From Euryarchaeota archaeon UBA102 (GTDB lineage Archaea; Thermoplasmatota; Poseidoniia; MGIII; CG-Epi1), in assembly GCA_002509225.1 (NCBI GenBank), contig DAHL01000039.1, positions 22,017 to 86,016 of the forward strand: a stretch of DNA of 64,000 nucleotides, in the 5' to 3' direction. Positions 19,701 through 26,083 of the stretch are shown here, piece after piece (the stretch's first letter is position 1; each line of letters opens with the position of its first letter). A model generated the notes under the pieces. The model did not search any database and was not told where the DNA came from. It saw nothing but the letters and a program-made list of their open reading frames with translations. The position numbers and the translations under genes were made by a program.

Positions 19701-19892
19701 GAATTATACACCTATGGGGAATTCACAGTAACCATATCTGCATATGACGTAGCAGGTAATGTGCAAACAACAAGTATAAACTTCGAAGTCAAAGAGGGTG
19801 GCATTCAAAATATTGAATATTATCTCGCCGGTTTCCTTGGTGTAACTGTACTCATCTCTGCTTTAGGTACCATCTTTTCACGTAAGGATTGA
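13773..19892 (+). CDS. Giant membrane-anchored subtilisin-like (S8) protease with Ig-like repeats
   Basis: 2039 residues. A signal or anchor segment (about 17-35) leads to a propeptide-like region, then an S8 domain resembling the Kp43 group. The catalytic His is H426 (RHGTSVAGI), the oxyanion Asn is in SAGNYAYMG and the Ser is S613 (GGTSGAGPVV). The usual catalytic Asp loop reads QVREGGMEFIHPDL, with Glu275 where Asp is expected. A Kp43-like beta-barrel follows (LKVSMVWIDPAAS, NNLDLKLTSPSG). From about 1450 on there are at least six Ig-like repeats, each with a variant of DLTNPSVSI and VTDLAGN. A C-terminal span (about 2015-2034) and RKD anchor it to the membrane. A repeated module ending FCIDSNFDEGSYDIL lies both inside the protease domain and after it. 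Likely cell-surface protein degradation, if active. Confidence 0.88.
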   Translation: MSTHISARRGVKETVSGIGFLAILITSILVTGSLTNFSSAETNSGYYDKTEPVKTISAGGIYLRAGEEVPESTEKWQLSNDEISDGSYYIVQFNSPPTFQDRLSLNYYGMDFIQYLSASSWLTFVHPWTLDILETNSDIVFYTLYQPVYKVQDSLFEKSTDSIDVIITSARGGLYDRSDLLFELDAMDARLISVEGPGSPFVKASIPFSELHKIATIEDVITIDEFGTPLPLMDLMRSADYMGVDPVQMLSRNETTNEIISGQFTGQGILGQVREGGMEFIHPDLTNNFYDDFNESMWSSSILDGVQSFNETHVEVCKPETVSGNGLYKVLLYDEGTFNSTDNSTDINGWYDGTFTGSLQIFDSGDNEISTSNFTNSSYLEVPFEIDGNGPFELKFCIDSNFDEGSYDILDVSNTFYNIDHGWVRHGTSVAGIMFGTGNNNLQATGMLPEAEGSFGYLLNSSYESLGNLWRGEFNDGTSSMYNGLFQQNSWRNALGGNYNSAAADSDLAISTYPHVLQSFSAGNYAYMGSTDSMSDMASAKNIISVGGLWHEDTATLGDDYYTNGNGASRGPTVDNRVKPDLVGPYSSIYTIDMIGSNGYSNTNYTSGFGGTSGAGPVVVATSGILYQMYMENFFDNNPEENIPLSSTIKALMFADAYQYPMNDNNLMYRNIQGWGTPDIERSYNLGSEGHFFVDGGIDLEAGDSWSEEVYVDGGTSLKVSMVWIDPAASTYPEVCNDNDECFSRSLVNNLDLKLTSPSGMVYYGNNGLHDSIWSVSDMATNDWSFSDNGFENHTEAYLDDLNNVENVFIQVPESGIWTVEVSARDGDLGTPEGPQDFSLVASGIVRDYNPDMISIDSLGGTDFVRGDSDIEGTAVSSLEFAVFRESFDDWDLESSGWSISNTPEEPSSEFIDGVQFFEDSGCVENNLELHSSTYNAILYDSTGDGWSSDNVTGNVTITSGVEPDTEQLAFASFTNGAIIEVSFEITDDETFVTATFCIDSNFDEGSYDILYIPPEPVNEFWISSYYDDSEGGRSAYSTGLSTGGDPSLSSQYMDNSTSTLSHPLDIEDYQNPYIVFDYMVDANEGEDFLEFEAFAGGNGLASEIFSGSSDGWESAMIDITPGEGDLESFSFTFSSSAPYLGIYFEVHYDVFGPGSPGDEFHVYGNIPELGADGDGSWNSDNSVVMESVGDNLYGVTIDVSASAGQDIEYLFLKKNGGSTEYEVENDNNSNPESYRNGTLPSEGSVETNATWGNLSISNWTDIAPQDNGIGAFVDEIEIFAEMSSSVSVMISAGTDFDENDMWEDANVLGTSWSYAWSTSDYVDGDHSIKAQVCYGDVCFETEASSIRVDNTRPHNPDSFTSNIEVNTWSSVSDIYVEWSGAYDLNGEIAGYSAIWNKESSSIPPAEISTTDSNLSFTVDETGEYYVHIRAVDSTGYWNNSVYTIGPFKIDLTNPEVSIDSPSNYQYFNTDTITVSWGGSDDHSGVDYYELYVYDADGNFESYEGTFTWNTQKTLTLSEGVHSLQVIVYDIVGHSTADSIMVIIDLTDPTVAITSPNEGSYHNSMPVSFTWDGSDSGTPLSDVASYEIKFDDGQWSAPDNSNSHSESFSDGTHTVSVKVTDLAGNQYETSLSFITDLTNPSVSISSPEAGFIVSSTTLQVSWSGSDETSGIDYYSMSVNSGPWQNLGSDTSFDFTDLSNGDYTVDIMITDVAGNSASDSVSFTIDISSPSVSFTYPSDGAEFSVSSVTVTWDGSDSQTWLSSYDIRIDEGVWESVDLDIERTFANLSEGMHTVDVMVYDAAGNTMNSTVSFVIDTVSPGAELEVMDELYGTAPISIEWTTYDNTTGVSHTLIKFDDGEWTDMGILTESQIPDLQDGMHEITIRVVDNVDNSYETSVSFNLDTTAPTLTADIDIQYRLVDEGLPVEFSWATSDENSGIDYLEIRIFGTYVVEGVTQTVDTTFAPDSSLQDFIFDSDYELYTYGEFTVTISAYDVAGNVQTTSINFEVKEGGIQNIEYYLAGFLGVTVLISALGTIFSRKD
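14958..15001 (+). repeat. Intragenic repeat, copy 1
   Basis: Forty-four bases encoding the end of a module (FCIDSNFDEGSYDIL) between the putative Asp and His regions of the protease. The same 44 bases recur at 16761-16804 with a single silent C/T difference. Confidence 0.9.
16761..16804 (+). repeat. Intragenic repeat, copy 2
   Basis: Second copy of the 44-base segment at 14958-15001, here downstream of the protease domain. The surrounding module is similar but diverged (YNAILYDSTGDGWSSDN against YKVLLYDEGTFNSTDN). Confidence 0.9.
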
Positions 19893-19897
19893 TCATT

Positions 19898-20611
19898 CTA
19901 TTCTATTATAGATTCACCTTTCATATCGTGATTAAGGGTGTAAAAATATCCTATTTGTGCAGTGAAGACCATCGTCCATTCAAAAAAGGCCGTCCAAGCA
20001 TGCACGCCGTGTAAATGATCAGGACCTAATGATTCATACATGAATAGTGGCTCCACCCCATCTGGTACAAAGTAGCCTAGAAGTAAGAAACTGGCATATC
20101 CTGCAAAATTCAATAACATTCTAAGTCTAATCAATTCTTTTGGATAGTTGTCTATGTTTCTTACTACTAATATGGCGATTGTTCCTAATGTCAGAACGAG
20201 AAAGAAATAAATTCCTGCAGTAAGTCCATGAGGAACTGCATATTTGTTCAAAGGAAAATTCACACACCAGATAAAAGATACAGTTGCTAATTGCGTCATT
20301 ACAAACACCATCAAATTCGCTCTATGCCATTTTTTATCGGCATTCGAAGCGCGTAATTCCTTATCCCATTTTTCATATAACTTCAACCAGACTGGTATGG
20401 ATAATATCCCGGCTAATGTTAATCCAAATGTCCATATCATTCCTTCAGGATTCGCATATTCATCTAGTTCTGATATGGTAGGTAACCAAGCTTCATGATG
20501 TCCATTCATTACTCCTATAATGTATGAAATCACGAGAGTTAGGAATGCAAGTAACAACATACAATTTAGAAGTTTTTGAGCTTCGCTTTGATTTCGATAG
20601 ATCAACTTCAC
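19898..20611 (-). CDS. Six-span membrane protein, Frag1/DRAM/Sfk1-like, tandem copy A
   Basis: 237 residues with about six hydrophobic spans. The N-terminal pattern of a first span, then WLPTISELDEY and PEGMIWTFGL, and the loop VPHGLTAGIYF resemble the Frag1/DRAM/Sfk1 family of eukaryotic-type membrane proteins. I rank this family match as probable, not certain. A conserved hydrophilic loop KLYEKWDKELRASNADKKW is nearly invariant between the two copies. The gene sits immediately upstream of a paralogue on the same strand (start-stop gap 34 bases) and runs convergently against the giant protease gene, six bases from its end. Function unknown. Confidence 0.75.
   Translation of the reverse strand: MKLIYRNQSEAQKLLNCMLLLAFLTLVISYIIGVMNGHHEAWLPTISELDEYANPEGMIWTFGLTLAGILSIPVWLKLYEKWDKELRASNADKKWHRANLMVFVMTQLATVSFIWCVNFPLNKYAVPHGLTAGIYFFLVLTLGTIAILVVRNIDNYPKELIRLRMLLNFAGYASFLLLGYFVPDGVEPLFMYESLGPDHLHGVHAWTAFFEWTMVFTAQIGYFYTLNHDMKGESIIE
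20326..20372. repeat. 47-base identity shared by tandem paralogues, copy A
   Basis: A perfect 47-base match to 21077-21123, encoding the hydrophilic loop WDKELRASNADKKW. The flanking sequence is clearly diverged, so the match is a local island. Confidence 0.9.
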
Positions 20612-20645
20612 GAATTCTATATTCTATTAAACTGGTTTTAAGTCT

Positions 20646-21359
20646 TTATTGTATAGTTTCGCCTTCTAAATCATAGTTGAATGTATAGAAATAACTCATG
20701 TGTGCAATAAACACCATCAACCATTCGAATAGCGCAGCCATCCCATGCACTGCATGGTCATGATTATCAGCCCAATTCGAATCCGGGTCATTTATTGCTT
20801 CTATCATCTCTTCAGGAACAAAGGCCCCCATCAATATCATACAGGCATATCCTGCTACATTCATTCCTATCCTCATTTTAATCAAATCTTTAGGATAGTT
20901 GTCTATTTTTCTAACAATTAATATAGTAAGTGTTCCTACGCTAAGAATCAACCAAAAGTAAACTCCTGCTGTAATTCCATGAGGAACTGGATATTCGTTG
21001 AACGGTAAGTTTACACACCATATCAAAGATACAGTTGCAATCTGCGCCATTACAAATACCAACATATTTGCTTTCAGCCATTTTTTATCGGCATTCGAAG
21101 CGCGTAATTCCTTATCCCATTTTCTATATAATTTCATCCATATAGGTATAGATATTATCCCAGCAAAAGTCAATCCAAAAGTCCACACTCTCCCTTCTGG
21201 TTCATATTGATCCAATTCTGATATGAACGGTAGCCATGCTACATGATTCTTATTCATTACGGCCATAATATATGCTACCACAATCGCTAGAAACGCAATC
21301 AACAGCATACAATTCAGAAGTTTTTGTGCTTCACTTTGATTTCTATAAATTAATTTCAC
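20646..21359 (-). CDS. Six-span membrane protein, Frag1/DRAM/Sfk1-like, tandem copy B
   Basis: 237 residues, a clear paralogue of the following gene: the first 15 residues (MKLIYRNQSEAQKLL) are identical, and the span order and the loop KELRASNADKKW are conserved. Differences concentrate in the last third, where this copy has a longer acidic stretch (EAINDPDSNWADNHDH). It is the first gene of a two-gene minus-strand unit. Equal length and shared start sequence indicate a tandem duplication within this lineage. Function unknown. Confidence 0.75.
   Translation of the reverse strand: MKLIYRNQSEAQKLLNCMLLIAFLAIVVAYIMAVMNKNHVAWLPFISELDQYEPEGRVWTFGLTFAGIISIPIWMKLYRKWDKELRASNADKKWLKANMLVFVMAQIATVSLIWCVNLPFNEYPVPHGITAGVYFWLILSVGTLTILIVRKIDNYPKDLIKMRIGMNVAGYACMILMGAFVPEEMIEAINDPDSNWADNHDHAVHGMAALFEWLMVFIAHMSYFYTFNYDLEGETIQ
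21077..21123. repeat. 47-base identity shared by tandem paralogues, copy B
   Basis: Partner of the segment at 20326-20372; identical over 47 bases. Confidence 0.9.
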
Positions 21360-21391
21360 AAAACACCTATCTCCGTTTACGTGCTTTAAGT

Positions 21392-21790
21392 TTATGGATT
21401 ATTAAATTTTCCAAATACACCCCACCCAGTCCACATTATCTTCTCATCAATCGCAATTAGTATGTAATATATGTTTGAGTAACCATCAATTACCTTTTCT
21501 ACCAAACAGGGCAAACAATCATCTTCTAACCACTTCTCAATTATTTTTGCTTGAGGCATACGCAGAGTTTCTGCAACATTTTTTAATTCAATTAATCGTC
21601 TCTGTAAATCCGTTACAAATTCAGGCGAATCTCTCAGCGCTCTCGTTATGTGATTTATCTTAATTTTTTCCATATCAATTTCTGGATTTTCCATTTCTGT
21701 AAAACGTTCTTTTAGTGTTTTTTCTCCTAATATTTCCGTAGCACCCTCAAGCAAAAATTGAATAACACTCATTCGTTTTTCTTTATCCAT
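21392..21790 (-). CDS. Conserved-looking hypothetical protein
   Basis: 132 residues that I do not recognise. It is mostly helical and charged in the first 90 residues (FLLEGATEILGEKTLKERF, ITRALRDSPEFV), followed by WLEDDCLPCLVEKV, which holds a C-x2-C pair, and ends in aromatic-rich YSNIYYILIAIDEKIMWTGW. No signal peptide or membrane span. Its ATG lies inside the last codons of trmJ (8-base overlap), so it is co-translated with a tRNA methyltransferase; a role in RNA modification is possible but unproven. Confidence 0.7.
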   Translation of the reverse strand: MDKEKRMSVIQFLLEGATEILGEKTLKERFTEMENPEIDMEKIKINHITRALRDSPEFVTDLQRRLIELKNVAETLRMPQAKIIEKWLEDDCLPCLVEKVIDGYSNIYYILIAIDEKIMWTGWGVFGKFNNP

Positions 21791-22487
21791 TTTTCACCTC
21801 ATTTTGATTTTTTTCTATATCCTTTATCATTCCCATAAATGTGTCATATTCATATTCATCTAACGACCCTCTTGATATAATTCTACGTAATGTAGTTTCT
21901 GCTCTATGCAATCTTCTTTCTGGATATTTCGTTTCTTTAAGTACATCTATAAATGAAGTTACCATTATTTCTATTTCTTTCTGTTTAATTTTTTTCGGTC
22001 GTGAAGGAAGTTTAAATTTATTTTTACGATTCAATTCATATAATAATATTCCAACTGCATGAGATAAATTCAGTATCGGTTTGTCTGGATTGGTGGGCAC
22101 TCTAACAGCAATTTCACACAGGGACAACTCTTCTTTATACAAACCAAAATCTTCTCTCCCAAATATCAAATTTGGCTTCCGTCCGTCTAATTTACTTAAC
22201 AAATCTTTACAATGTATTGGTGTACGATACCATCTTTTGTCCCCTCCTGGAATAATGCCACTCGTTCCAACATTTACTTCACCACCTGCTAACCCTTCCT
22301 TTAGGTCATCAAATCTTTGACTTTTTTCTAATATATGCTTACCAGATGTAGATCGGTGATAAGCTTCATCATTTATTTCACACCCGCCTATCAAAATCAA
22401 TTCTTCAATACCAAAATTCCCCATTACTCTAGCAACCGCTCCAACATTTCCTGGGTGCTTCGGTTCAACTAGTATGATGCGTACCAT
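21783..22487 (-). CDS. trmJ: TrmJ-like SPOUT tRNA 2'-O-methyltransferase
   Basis: 234 residues. The N-terminal SPOUT domain opens with IILVEPKHPGNVGAVARVMGN and includes LIFGREDFGLYKEEL and the knot region PILNLSHAVGILLYEL, all typical of TrmJ/TrmH enzymes. Archaeal TrmJ methylates the ribose at position 32 of tRNAs. A helical C-terminal extension (about residues 165-230, RAETTLRRIISRGSLD) matches the TrmJ tail. It is first in a two-gene unit with the 132-residue hypothetical and divergent from galU. Confidence 0.9.
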   Translation of the reverse strand: MVRIILVEPKHPGNVGAVARVMGNFGIEELILIGGCEINDEAYHRSTSGKHILEKSQRFDDLKEGLAGGEVNVGTSGIIPGGDKRWYRTPIHCKDLLSKLDGRKPNLIFGREDFGLYKEELSLCEIAVRVPTNPDKPILNLSHAVGILLYELNRKNKFKLPSRPKKIKQKEIEIMVTSFIDVLKETKYPERRLHRAETTLRRIISRGSLDEYEYDTFMGMIKDIEKNQNEVKNG

Positions 22488-22582
22488 TCTCTTCCTAAAA
22501 GAGGCCTAGTTTTAGAATTAAGTCCCTTTTCTATTATTTTTAGTTCTGAAAAAGCCTTATCTATACCATCTATGCCCAATTA

Positions 22583-23440
22583 ATGGCATCGAACATTAAA
22601 GCAGTCATTCCGGCCGCAGGTTTAGGTACACGTTTTCTACCTTTAACCAAAGCTCAACCCAAAGAAATGTTACCTGTAGTAGATAAACCTACTATTCAGT
22701 GGGTTGTCGAAGAAGCTATTGATGCAAATATTACAGATATCGCTATAATTACAGGAAAACACAAAGCTGCAATTGAGAACCATTTCAATCCTTCTCCAGA
22801 TTTAGAAGATTCCTTAAAACGCAGAGGCAAAGATGAAGATTTAGCAAAAGTTAAACAAGTTTCCAATTTAGCCAATATTACTTTCATTAGACAGGAATCA
22901 CAGAAAGGTTTAGGGGATGCCATCTTATGTGCTAAAGATTTCGTAGGCGATGATCCATTTGCAGTTTTACTCGGTGACACTATCTGTGTAGGGGATCCAA
23001 ATTGCACTAAAGGTTTAGTTGATATTTTCAATAATCATCATCAACCGGTTTTCGCTGTTGAAAAAATTGCAATGGAAGATACACGTCGATACGGTGTAAT
23101 GTCTGGTGATAAAATAGAAGATTCTTTATTCAATGTCGATTCATTAGTTGAAAAACCAGAACCTTCTGATGCCCCTTCCAATTTAGGCGTTCTCGGTAGG
23201 TATATCTTCACTCCAGATATTTTCGATTATCAATCAGAAGTCAATGCAGGCGTGGGTGGGGAGATTCAACTTACTGATGCTATGAATATGACTGCACAAA
23301 GTAATTCACTTTTGGCATGGAAGTTTTCAGGCACAAGATTTGATATAGGTACTATGGAAGATTGGTTCAGATCTCATCTTATACTTTCCCATCAATACAA
23401 ATGGAGTAAAGTTATCAAGGATATCTCGGAGGATTTTTGA
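22583..23440 (+). CDS. galU: UTP-glucose-1-phosphate uridylyltransferase
   Basis: 285 residues, makes UDP-glucose from UTP and glucose-1-phosphate. It has the nucleotide-binding GLGTRFLPLTKAQPKEM, VDKPTIQWVVEEA, the acceptor loop QKGLGDAILCAKDFVGDDP, LLGDTI and EKPEPSDAPSNLGVLGRY. The gene overlaps the next one: its TGA stop shares bases with a TTG start. The pair leads from glucose-1-phosphate towards UDP-xylose; a UDP-glucose dehydrogenase would be needed between them and is not in the window. Products probably feed surface glycans or glycoprotein modification. Confidence 0.95.
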   Translation: MASNIKAVIPAAGLGTRFLPLTKAQPKEMLPVVDKPTIQWVVEEAIDANITDIAIITGKHKAAIENHFNPSPDLEDSLKRRGKDEDLAKVKQVSNLANITFIRQESQKGLGDAILCAKDFVGDDPFAVLLGDTICVGDPNCTKGLVDIFNNHHQPVFAVEKIAMEDTRRYGVMSGDKIEDSLFNVDSLVEKPEPSDAPSNLGVLGRYIFTPDIFDYQSEVNAGVGGEIQLTDAMNMTAQSNSLLAWKFSGTRFDIGTMEDWFRSHLILSHQYKWSKVIKDISEDF

Positions 23441-24366
23441 ATCGTTATCTAGTAACAGGTGGTGCAGGCTTTCTTGGATCACATCTATGTGAACGCCTCC
23501 TTAATGATGGAAATGCTGTTCTCTGTTTAGATGACTTTAGTACAGGAAATGAAAATAATGTTTCACATTTAAAATCAAATCCAAACTTTGATTTGGAGTG
23601 TCATGATTTGACAACACCATTTTTTCCAGAAAAAATAAATGGCATTTTCAACTTTGCTTCACCGGCATCTCCTGTGGATTACCAACATAATCCAATCAAA
23701 ACCCTAAAAATGGGAACTTTAGCAATTTACAATGTTTTAGGAATGGCTAAAAGATTAAACATACCAATTCTCCATGCTTCTACTTCCGAAGTTTATGGTG
23801 ATCCAGAAGTTCATCCACAATCAGAAGATTATTGGGGCAATGTAAATCCAATAGGTCCGCGTGCATGTTATGACGAAGGTAAACGAGTAGCTGAGTCACT
23901 GTTAATCGCTTATCAAGAACATGCAGGAGTCGATATTCGTATTGCAAGAATCTTTAACACATACGGCCCACACATGGACCCTCAAGACGGTCGCGTTGTT
24001 TCAAATTTTATCTGCCAAGCTCTTAAAAATAAACCAGTAACAATCTATGGTGATGGTCTACAAACGCGTAGCTTCTGCTACGTTGACGATTTAATAGATG
24101 GTATAGTTCGATTAATGAATTCTACTTATCAATCACCATTGAATCTGGGCAATCCTTCTGAATATAGTATTCTGGATTTAGCTAATATGGTCATCTCCCT
24201 TACCAATTCAGAATCTGAACTTATACACAAAGATTTACCGATTGATGATCCTAAAAGACGCAATCCAGACATTTCCCTAGCGAACAAAATCATTGACTGG
24301 TCGCCTTCAACTAGTTTAGAGGAAGGCTTGAAGAAAACAATACCTTGGTTTGATAAACTAATCTAA
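23437..24366 (+). CDS. UDP-glucuronate decarboxylase-like SDR (UDP-xylose synthase)
   Basis: 309 residues of the extended SDR family. The NAD site is VTGGAGFLGSHLCERLL, followed by DDFSTGNENN, NFASPASPVDYQ, STSEVYGDPEVHPQ, the catalytic YDEGKR (Tyr-x3-Lys), ARIFNTYGPHM and GDGLQTRSFCYVDDL. The ASPASP segment and the short linker to ST(S)EVYG are characteristic of UDP-xylose synthases and separate it from GalE or dTDP-glucose dehydratases. It starts with TTG inside the galU stop (TTGA), with GGAGGA just upstream. The 3' end overlaps convergent pntB by four bases. Confidence 0.87.
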   Translation: MNRYLVTGGAGFLGSHLCERLLNDGNAVLCLDDFSTGNENNVSHLKSNPNFDLECHDLTTPFFPEKINGIFNFASPASPVDYQHNPIKTLKMGTLAIYNVLGMAKRLNIPILHASTSEVYGDPEVHPQSEDYWGNVNPIGPRACYDEGKRVAESLLIAYQEHAGVDIRIARIFNTYGPHMDPQDGRVVSNFICQALKNKPVTIYGDGLQTRSFCYVDDLIDGIVRLMNSTYQSPLNLGNPSEYSILDLANMVISLTNSESELIHKDLPIDDPKRRNPDISLANKIIDWSPSTSLEEGLKKTIPWFDKLI

Positions 24367-25775
24367 GATTCCTTCATTGCAGATACTAGTTCAGTCATCA
24401 TCTTTTTTCCATCACCAAATAACATCATAGTTTTGTCATCATAAAATAAATCATTATCCACGCCTGCATACCCTACAGACAATGATCTTTTTACAATTAC
24501 AACAACACGAGCTTTATCTGCATCTATAATCGGCATCCCTGCTAATGGCCCTTCACCTGTTCTAGCAGCTGGGTTAACAGTATCATTGGCACCCACAACT
24601 AAAGCAACATCACAATCACTCATCTCTGAGTTAATTTCTTCCATTTCAATTAATTTTTCATAAGGAACACTTGCTTCTGCTAGTAATACATTCATATGTC
24701 CAGGCATACGTCCAGCAACAGGATGTATTCCATATTTTACTTCACATCCATTCTCCTCTAAAATATCTGCAAATTCACGAACTTGATGTTGACATTGCGA
24801 AACAGCCATTCCATATCCTGGAATAATAACACATTTAGAGATTCCATCACATATCATAGCAACTTCTTCCGGATCCGAACCAACTTTTGTTCGCGTTACT
24901 TGCTCTTTATCTGAACCACCAAAAGATTTGAACAATACGTCTATCAATTGTCGATTCATTGCTTTACACATAATGTTTGTCAAAATCAAACCCGCAGCAC
25001 CAACCATCGAACCTGCAATAATCAAAACATTATTACCTATAATAAATCCAGTAAATGCAGCAGCTACTCCTGATAATGAATTTAGTAAACTTACAACAAC
25101 TGGCATATCTGCTCCACCGATTGGAAGTACAAACAAAATACCCAGAATACAAGAAAGTACAATGATTCCTATTACGTAATTTGAATTTTCAGGCTCTTCC
25201 ATCGTCATATAAATTAGACCAACAATACCAATCAGGAATATTCCTTTAACGTAATTTAACCACTCAGGCCCCCATGTAGGAGTTCTATACCACGTTCCAA
25301 AAATTTCCACTCCACCCTTCAATTTCATCATGGCAAGCAAACTCCCAGTCAAAGTCATCCATCCAACTAAAGCAGAAAGGCCAATTGCAATCCAAGCAAC
25401 TTGTAATTCTAAACCAGTAGGTATCTCACCACTATTTATTCTTCTAAAAACCTCAGATGCAGCAACAAGTGCACTAGCTGCACCACCAAATCCATTGAAC
25501 AGAGCCACCATTTCCGGCATCCCCGTCATTTGAACTCTAACGGCCATTACATAACCGATAACTCCTCCAGTACTCAAACCTGCAATAATTAAAATAAAAT
25601 TGTCAACATTACCAAAATCCATTTGGGCAATGGTAACAACTACTGCAACTAACATTCCTGTTGCACCGTATAGATTTCCCGTCGGGGCCGTGCGTGGATG
25701 TCCTAATTTTTTCAACCCCATTATGAATAATATAGATGCAACTAAGTATCCAACATCCCACATTGCTAAATCCAT
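24363..25775 (-). CDS. pntB: NAD(P) transhydrogenase subunit beta
   Basis: 470 residues: about nine membrane spans, then a C-terminal NADP-binding domain (about residues 285-470) with VIIPGYGMAVSQCQH, IHPVAGRMPGHMNVLL, VGANDTVNPAA and KRSLSVGYAGVDN. Couples hydride transfer between NADH and NADP+ to proton entry, supplying NADPH. Last gene of a three-gene operon; its ATG shares a base with the upstream stop (TAATG). The membrane part and binding residues look complete. Confidence 0.96.
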   Translation of the reverse strand: MDLAMWDVGYLVASILFIMGLKKLGHPRTAPTGNLYGATGMLVAVVVTIAQMDFGNVDNFILIIAGLSTGGVIGYVMAVRVQMTGMPEMVALFNGFGGAASALVAASEVFRRINSGEIPTGLELQVAWIAIGLSALVGWMTLTGSLLAMMKLKGGVEIFGTWYRTPTWGPEWLNYVKGIFLIGIVGLIYMTMEEPENSNYVIGIIVLSCILGILFVLPIGGADMPVVVSLLNSLSGVAAAFTGFIIGNNVLIIAGSMVGAAGLILTNIMCKAMNRQLIDVLFKSFGGSDKEQVTRTKVGSDPEEVAMICDGISKCVIIPGYGMAVSQCQHQVREFADILEENGCEVKYGIHPVAGRMPGHMNVLLAEASVPYEKLIEMEEINSEMSDCDVALVVGANDTVNPAARTGEGPLAGMPIIDADKARVVVIVKRSLSVGYAGVDNDLFYDDKTMMLFGDGKKMMTELVSAMKES

Positions 25776-26083
25776 TATTTTCCTCTCCTTTTTCCAGCAA
25801 TCATATTCAACATTCTATTAGTTACAGCAAATCCGCCAATCACATTAATCGTAGCAAGAATCAATGCAAAAAACGCTAACCAAGCAGCACGTCCAGGATC
25901 TCCGTCATTAAATTCAGTATTAGAAAAAATCAAAGCTCCAACGATCGTAATTCCAGAAATCGCGTTAGCACCAGACATTAGTGGTGTATGTAGTGTTGGA
26001 GGAACTTTTGTAATAAGTTCAAATCCTAAAAAAATAGCTAATGCAAAAACCGTTATCGATGCAATTAATGTTTCCAAATCCAT
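25775..26083 (-). CDS. pntAB: NAD(P) transhydrogenase subunit alpha, membrane part
   Basis: 102 residues with three to four spans, matching the C-terminal membrane portion of PntA as a separate polypeptide (FVLG-type domain). Landmarks are FLGFELITKVPPTLHTPLMSGANAISGI, of which VPPTLHTPLMSG is the signature, and a final LNMIAGKRRGK. Splitting alpha into two proteins is the Rhodospirillum-type arrangement. Both ends overlap their neighbours by TAATG junctions, so all three subunits are translationally coupled. Confidence 0.95.
   Translation of the reverse strand: MDLETLIASITVFALAIFLGFELITKVPPTLHTPLMSGANAISGITIVGALIFSNTEFNDGDPGRAAWLAFFALILATINVIGGFAVTNRMLNMIAGKRRGK

Noticed and set aside
25609-25800. 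A 63-residue minus-strand frame across the pntB/pntAB junction
   Set aside because: It lies in another frame over two certain subunit genes and has no recognisable feature.
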